Source of the DNA: Streptomyces sp. NBC_01264
GTDB lineage: Bacteria > Actinomycetota > Actinomycetes > Streptomycetales > Streptomycetaceae
Direction of reading: 5' to 3'
Length of the DNA: 64,000 bases
Assembly: GCF_026340675.1 (NCBI RefSeq)
Contig: NZ_JAPEOX010000001.1
Location: forward strand, 682,001 to 746,000
Made by a program: the position numbers and the translations under genes. Under the pieces are notes generated by a model. The model was given only the letters and a program-made list of their open reading frames with translations. It was not told where the DNA came from and ran no database searches. Below, one piece after another: positions 59,554-64,000 of the stretch (position 1 is its first letter; each line of letters opens with the position of its first letter).

Positions 59554-59591
59554 CCGGGGGGCGGGGCGCGGTATGCCCGCCCCGCCCCCGG
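59554..59591 (-). terminator. Terminator after surE
   Basis: GC-only stem CCGGGGGCGGGGCG / CGCCCCGCCCCCGG with one bulged G, loop near CGGTATGCC, lying 22 nt downstream of the minus-strand surE stop. It separates surE from the carboxylesterase gene. Confidence 0.65.
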
Positions 59592-59612
59592 AAGGCCGGC
59601 TGGTGCGGGGAG

Positions 59613-60542
59613 TTACGGGCGGAGCCCGGCGAGCAGGGCCGCGGTGACGGCGAAGTCGACCGGTCCGGTGTTCCAGTCGGCGTTCATCGGGCTGACGGCG
59701 ATCTTCCCGGCGCTCACGGCTTCCACGTCGCTGCCGCGGGCCGGCGTCTTGAGGTCCACCTTCACGCCGACCTTCCAGGTGCCGTCGCCCGCGTCGGTGA
59801 AGTCGGCCTTCAGGAGCGCCTGCGCGTCCTGGAAGGTGGTGGCCACGCCGGCTGGGGTTCCCTTGCCGTCGGCGCCGACGACGGGGTGGTTGACGTTGAG
59901 GCCGATTCCCTGGGGCAGCAGGGGGCCGCCGGAGCGAGCTCGCGAGCGCAGCCGGTCGATCAGCTTGACCGCGAAGTCGAGCGTCGGGCCCATCGCGTTG
60001 ACCGTGGTCACGGGGTCGGGAGCGGTGACGCCGCCGGTGCTCAGCGCGATGGCGGGTACGCCCGCGTCCAGTCCGGCGATGGCACCGCCGACCGTGCCGG
60101 AGTGAGTGGCGAGCGCGGCCACGTTCGGGCCGAAGTTGGTCCCCGACACGACGAGATCGGGCGCTCGCCCTTCGAACACCTCGGAAAGGCCGAAGCTCAC
60201 CGAGTCACCGGGGGTTCCGTCGACCGCCCACACCTTCGGCTCGGGGTGGCGGACCGTGAGGGACGGGACGTTGGACGTCTTCGTACCCGCGCCGCTCTGG
60301 TTGGTCAGCGGGGCCACCATGGTGACGTCGTGCCCGGCGGCGGTCAGCCGAGCGAAGGCCAGGCGGATGCCGGGGGCGTTGTAGCCGTCGTCGTTGGTGA
60401 GCAGGATCCGCAGCGGGGCCGCGGGCACCGGTGCGGGCGCCGGTCCGGCCTGCGGCTCGGCCGCGGCGGCGGGCACCGTACCGGCGAGGGCCGGCGCGCA
60501 GAGCAGCAGGGCGGCCAACGGCAGAACTCGCTTGCGTTGCAC
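59613..60542 (-). CDS. surE: Exported SurE-like 5'/3'-nucleotidase
   Basis: 309-residue SurE family phosphatase with an N-terminal signal peptide (LPLAALLLCAPALAGTVPAAA), unlike the cytoplasmic housekeeping enzyme. The metal motif ILLTNDDGYNAPGI is near residue 46. Further motifs are APLTNQSGAGT and VSGTNFGPNVAALATHSGTV. It would hydrolyse nucleoside monophosphates outside the membrane, possibly for phosphate or nucleoside scavenging. ATG 60542. Confidence 0.9.
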   Translation of the reverse strand: MQRKRVLPLAALLLCAPALAGTVPAAAAEPQAGPAPAPVPAAPLRILLTNDDGYNAPGIRLAFARLTAAGHDVTMVAPLTNQSGAGTKTSNVPSLTVRHPEPKVWAVDGTPGDSVSFGLSEVFEGRAPDLVVSGTNFGPNVAALATHSGTVGGAIAGLDAGVPAIALSTGGVTAPDPVTTVNAMGPTLDFAVKLIDRLRSRARSGGPLLPQGIGLNVNHPVVGADGKGTPAGVATTFQDAQALLKADFTDAGDGTWKVGVKVDLKTPARGSDVEAVSAGKIAVSPMNADWNTGPVDFAVTAALLAGLRP

Positions 60543-60602
60543 GGAACGCTCCTTTGAAGAGGGCGGAGAAGCTGAACGGGGTGAGGGTCGGAAAGGGTGG
60601 GC

Positions 60603-60638
60603 CCGGCGGGCTCGCGACCCTCGGCGCGAGCCCGCCGG
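60603..60638 (-). terminator. Terminator after the MFS gene
   Basis: Perfect 14-bp stem CCGGCGGGCTCGCG / CGCGAGCCCGCCGG with 8-nt loop, downstream of the MFS stop on the minus strand and upstream of surE. Confidence 0.85.
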
Positions 60639-60719
60639 AGTGCGGGCCGGGCCGCCGCCTGGGAGGGGCGGACCGGAGGATGCGGGGGGCGAGGCCCGGA
60701 GGGGACGGGGCCCGGAGGG

Positions 60720-61973
60720 TCAGCGCACGCTGCGGATGGGGAGGATCGCCAGTGCGCCGATCAGCGAGAGCGCTCCCCCGACCAGGAACAGCGGGGTGTA
60801 GCCGCCCAGGGTGGTGACCACGGCGGAGGCGACGAACGGGGCGATGATCTGAGGCCCGGCGTTCGCGATGTTCAGTACGCCCATGTCGCGGGCGGCGTCC
60901 TCGGCCCGGGGCAGCACGAGGGTGACGAGCGCGGTGTCGACGGCCATGAAGCAGCCGAAGGCCAGGCCGTTGAGCGCGCTGAAGACGAGCATGCCCGTCC
61001 ACGTCGGGCTGACGACGGGGACCACCATGACCAGCCCGGCGAGGGCCGCCGAGACGCCGACGAACACCTTGCGACGGTTCCAGCGGTCGGACAGCAGTCC
61101 GCCGACCACCGTGGAGACGGCCATCGCGACCATCGACACGGGCGTGAGGATCGCCATGCCGGCCGGCGGGGCCAGCCCCGCGGGAAGCGCGATGTGGTCG
61201 TCCAGGATGTAGAGCTGGTATCCGACCACCGAGAAGTACCCGAGGACCATCAGGGCGCGCCCTATGAAGGCCCACCGGAAGTCGTGGTTGGCGAGCGCGG
61301 AGAGGAAGGCCTTGAGCTGGGCGCCCTTGGGCGCGGCGGGCGCGTCCGGGGCGGGCTCGGATCGCGGTACGTCCCGGCAGAAGGTGGTGAGCAGGAGCGC
61401 GGCGCCGGCGATGACCCCGCCGAAGACGAGGTAGCCGGTGCGCAGGTGCTCCGCGGTCTGGGAGGCGATCAGCACGCCGACCGCGCCGCCGATGGGCAGA
61501 CCCAGTCCCACCAGCGCGGACGCGGTACCGCGTCGGGCGGCGGGCACCCGGTCGGGCACGATCGCGGTGACGGCGGCCTGGTAGATGTTCATGGTCGCCT
61601 GGACCAGGCACCAGCCGATCCCGACGAGCAGTGCGGTACTGACGCTCCCGACGACGGCGAGGCCCACGAGCGAGCCGATCGCGCCGCCCAGGACCCAGGG
61701 GTTTCGGCGGCCGCTGCGGTCGGAGAGGGCGCCGGCGATCGGGTTGAACGCGGTGGCGAAGATCGCGCTGATGCCGCCGATCAGGCCCAGCACGGCCACC
61801 TTGTCGTCACCGGCGATCTCTTCGATCTGGGTGGGCAGGAGGACGGAGCCGACGCCCATGTAGACGGCCATCATCGCGGAGTTCGCGACCAGCAGGAGGA
61901 GCAGGAGCCCGCGTCCGCGGGAGGGTTCGGGATCCGCCTGGGCGGTCGGGTCGATGATCTCGTTCGTAGCCAT
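60720..61973 (-). CDS. MFS transporter
   Basis: 417-residue major-facilitator protein with 12 predicted helices. The cytoplasmic loop 2-3 motif is GALSDRSGRRNPWVLGG and the equivalent in the second half is GGLLSDRWNRRKVFVGV. The fold and the DRxGRRxP loop fit sugar or drug transporters (GPH/glycoside-pentoside-like). Substrate unknown. ATG 61973. Confidence 0.88.
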   Translation of the reverse strand: MATNEIIDPTAQADPEPSRGRGLLLLLLVANSAMMAVYMGVGSVLLPTQIEEIAGDDKVAVLGLIGGISAIFATAFNPIAGALSDRSGRRNPWVLGGAIGSLVGLAVVGSVSTALLVGIGWCLVQATMNIYQAAVTAIVPDRVPAARRGTASALVGLGLPIGGAVGVLIASQTAEHLRTGYLVFGGVIAGAALLLTTFCRDVPRSEPAPDAPAAPKGAQLKAFLSALANHDFRWAFIGRALMVLGYFSVVGYQLYILDDHIALPAGLAPPAGMAILTPVSMVAMAVSTVVGGLLSDRWNRRKVFVGVSAALAGLVMVVPVVSPTWTGMLVFSALNGLAFGCFMAVDTALVTLVLPRAEDAARDMGVLNIANAGPQIIAPFVASAVVTTLGGYTPLFLVGGALSLIGALAILPIRSVR

Positions 61974-62300
61974 GACGACTCCTCGGGGGACGGAGCGGGG
62001 AGGTGGCGCGGGGGGACCGCCGGTGCGGTGCGCGGGGAGGGCGGCGACGCCGGGGCCTGTCGCCCGGGAGGGCGTCGCCGGGAGGTGCCACGCCGAAGCG
62101 CGGGGCGGCTGACGCGGTGCGGTGCGTTTGCTCTACGCGGTGCGGTGCGGTGCGCGGTACCTGCGGTGCGGTGCGGTGGGTTGCCCTGCGGTGGGGGATG
62201 CAGCGCGGGTGGGGAGGTGGTGCGGTTGCCGTGCCGTGTCGGCGCGGGGTGGCCGACACGGTGTGAAGTGAGGCGGCGATGTTGTTACACGTGTCACCTC
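61974..62300. other. Control region of the MFS gene with TTACACGTG-type site
   Basis: No gene. A G-rich stretch with many GGTGCGGTGCG repeats (about 62110-62220) precedes an ACACGTGT palindrome core in GTTACACGTGTCAC (62284-62297). The repeats are imperfect GTGCG units. Confidence 0.5.
62284..62297. promoter_or_regulatory. GTTACACGTGTCAC element
   Basis: ACACGTGT palindrome core with TTACACGTG, about 310 nt upstream of the MFS start. It shares its core with 9099-9110 and 62399-62410. Confidence 0.35.
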
Positions 62301-62579
62301 AGGTGCTTGGACACTGTGTAGCACCCGTTCCCCGGTCTAGCCAAGGGTTGGCGCAGACCTCCGTACAGATCGTGACCCGTATACGAAGTCCAGGTGGATC
62401 ACGTGTAACCAATTCAATGCAGCCCCGGGGCAAGTCCAACCGGCCGAGAACCTTCTTGCTCTTGTGGCGACGGTCACGCGTCCGCAATACTCCGCACCGA
62501 CCCAGCCCAACCGAAGCCCACCCATCTCTGCGGCTCCCGGTCACGGCGCCGGCAGCCCGGGGGTCGCACACCCGGGACA
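62301..62579. other. Intergenic, no gene seen
   Basis: Contains the second ACGTG element and mixed-composition DNA. The plus-strand frame open from 62279 has no ribosome site and no coding bias. Confidence 0.45.
62399..62410. promoter_or_regulatory. TCACGTGTAACC element, inverted relative of the previous
   Basis: Reverse complement begins GGTTACACGTGA. With 62284 it forms a pair about 110 bp apart in opposite orientation. The significance is uncertain. Confidence 0.3.
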
Positions 62580-63180
62580 GCCCGGTCTACACAGGCACCA
62601 CCGAGACCCCGGGCACCCCGAACGGCTCGCCCGACCCAGGCAGCTCAAGCCCCCGGGGCTGCTGGGGCACCCCGAGCAACTCGGACACGCGGCCCGGACA
62701 CGCCGACCAACCCAAGCAGCGCGGCCGACTCAGGCCACTCGGATACCCCGAGCAGCCCAGGCCGCAAGGCCGGCTCAGGCGGCCCCTACACCCCGAGCAG
62801 CTCAGGGCACGGCCCGCTCGGGCAGCTCGACCGACTCGAGCAGCCCGGCCCGCTCGGGCAACTCAGACCCCGGGCGGCTCAACCGGCTCGGACACCCCAA
62901 GCAGCCCACACAGCTCCGGAGGCACGGCCAACTCAGGCCGCCCGGACACCCCGAGCAGCCCAGACAGCACGACCGGCTCAAACCCCGGGCCGCTCAACCG
63001 GCGCGGACATCCCGAGCTCACGTAGCACGTCCGGCTCAGGCGGCCCAGGCACCCGAGGCAGCACGGCCCGCTCGGGCAACTCGACCGACTCAGACAGCTC
63101 AGACCCCGAGCAGCTCAACCGGCCGGGACACCCCGAGCAGCCCAGGCGGCCAGGCCGGCTCAGGCGGCCAGGGATCCAGA
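62580..63180. repeat. Degenerate repeat field of about 600 bp
   Basis: Many overlapping variants of ACACCCCGAGCAGCCCAGG, GGCTCAACCGGCTCGGACA and CCGGCTCAGGCGGCC in irregular order. No fixed unit length or spacer. Consistent with old, scrambled tandem expansion and not with CRISPR. Confidence 0.7.
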
Positions 63181-64000
63181 GGGCGGGGCATCTGGATCCC
63201 TGGCGTCCCGAGCCGCCCGGACCCACGGAAACTCCCCGGTCCGCGGAAAGCCACTGGGAAACCCCCGGCCTCCCGGAGCCGCCCAGACGACCGCGACTGG
63301 CCGCCCCGGCCCGCCGGCCGACTTGGGCGCCTGCGCCTACACTCCGGCAACTCGGCCGATCCAGCAGACTCAACCGACCCGGCTGACCCACTCCGCCGGA
63401 GCCCAGGCCGTTCGCTCCCGCACCGGGCGTCGCACTCCGACCGACCTGCCAGGACCCACCCCACCCACTCGACCACCCCCGCCGCCCGAACCCTTGCGGC
63501 ACCGATCCGATCGCCCTCTCCCATCGTCTCCGCCCGCCTCCTTCTCCCCCTCCACCGCTCACTCCCCACCCGCCACTTCCGCGCGGCTTCACCCATCGGC
63601 TTTCCGCTCACCTCCGCAGCGGGCGTCCACGCGTCCCCGACAGTGCGCCCCCTTCGCACGCCTCCGCGCATCCCCTTCCGCACACGTCCTCAACCTGACC
63701 GCCGTCACCGCCTCCCCCGACGGCTCCATCACCCTCGCCTTCCAGACGGCCTGACCCGGACGACCCGCGCCCTCGACAGCGCGCGCCATCCCACGCCTGC
63801 GCGCATCACCTTCCGCCCACCTCCGTCCATCACCTCCCCGCACCTCTGCGGCGCGCATCCGCACCTCCGCAGCAAGACCTCCGCCCCCCATCCGTGCGCG
63901 CCTCCGCAGGCTTCCGCGGGTGCCCCTCCGCACACCTCCGCCCGCCGCGCGCCGACTCCGGCACGCCCGCCGCCCCACTTCGCTCACCGCACGCCAGCAC
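63181..64000. other. Pyrimidine-rich region without recognisable gene
   Basis: Strong C-over-G bias on the plus strand with recurring CACCTCCGC and CGCCTCCGC words, especially after 63500. One plus-strand segment ending at 63754 (LNLTAVTASPDGSITLAFQT) has coding-like pattern and could be a gene scar. No start or full gene is evident up to the window edge. Confidence 0.45.

Noticed and set aside
60597..62321. Plus-strand frame of 574 codons opposite the MFS gene
   Set aside because: Translation is Gly/Asp/His-rich without motifs; the antisense MFS has 12 helices and loop motifs.
62279..63025. 248-codon plus-strand ORF over the repeat field
   Set aside because: Composition follows the DNA repeats, no ribosome site, no domain; likely non-coding.
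62580..63180. CRISPR array
   Set aside because: Repeat units vary in length and order, have no constant spacers, and no cas genes are near.
63181..64000. Chromosome telomere
   Set aside because: No series of palindromes with GCGnAGC-type loops as seen at Streptomyces ends; region is pyrimidine-biased but not palindromic.

Overview
The window is high-GC actinobacterial DNA, almost certainly a Streptomyces chromosome. Evidence: a cvnABCDE conservon, frequent GTG/TTG starts, GC-rich third codon positions, many secreted and lipoprotein genes, a LAL-type LuxR regulator beside a streptogrisin-like protease, and long GC hairpins between convergent genes. No rRNA, tRNA, CRISPR array or intact insertion sequence was seen.

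Layout. 0-4.2 kb: conservon on the minus strand (sensor ATPase, roadblock, DUF742, GTPase, P450 cut by the window edge). 4.5-6.3 kb: a translationally coupled pair of ATP-grasp ligases. 6.5-11.1 kb: DUF4232 lipoprotein, glyoxalase-like protein, a 46-residue exported peptide, alcohol dehydrogenase, PAP2 phosphatase (frame-broken) and a DUF2330 membrane protein. 11.3-20.9 kb: a probable phosphonate island. It holds TmpA/TmpB-like oxygenases (TmpA frame-broken), a four-gene ABC importer with a HAD phosphatase, a cupin, and two GntR/UTRA regulators. GT-N-TA-N-AC-type palindromes lie before tmpA and before the importer, which suggests one regulon taking up and oxidatively cleaving an organophosphonate such as 2-trimethylaminoethylphosphonate.

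21-23 kb: epimerase, then a LysR regulator carrying an unusual internal repeat expansion. 23-29.3 kb: a degenerate accessory patch with decayed gene pieces. These include the start and end of what looks like one repeat protein and a Ku-like tail. The patch surrounds an intact two-gene STAND-NTPase module whose two products share a GIVSxGDxAxN motif, and this is the best candidate for a little-described system. 29-33 kb: small enzymes, LysR/DUF1330 and membrane proteins. 33.5-36.8 kb: a large solitary SF1 helicase. 36.8-39.4 kb: LysR with an inositol-monophosphatase-like protein and an NADP-dependent reductase, separated by a perfect 52-bp duplication. 40-43.2 kb: secreted hydrolase (frame-broken), 3-hydroxybutyrate-type SDR and FMN reductase. 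43.3-50.3 kb: a long-form GAPDH, a LAL regulator, and divergently a secreted S1 protease with three Ig-like repeats.

50.4-57.5 kb: CoA transferase, one-domain voltage-gated channel, then ACP, PlsC-like acyltransferase, degenerate P450 and lipase, which look like a lipid-tailoring set. 57.8-62 kb: secreted carboxylesterase, exported SurE and an MFS transporter. 62-64 kb: no convincing gene; a degenerate repeat field and pyrimidine-rich DNA. Four genes (9.29, 11.44, 23.16 and 40.41 kb) contain single-base frame breaks. These are either real decay or assembly indels, and raw reads would decide.
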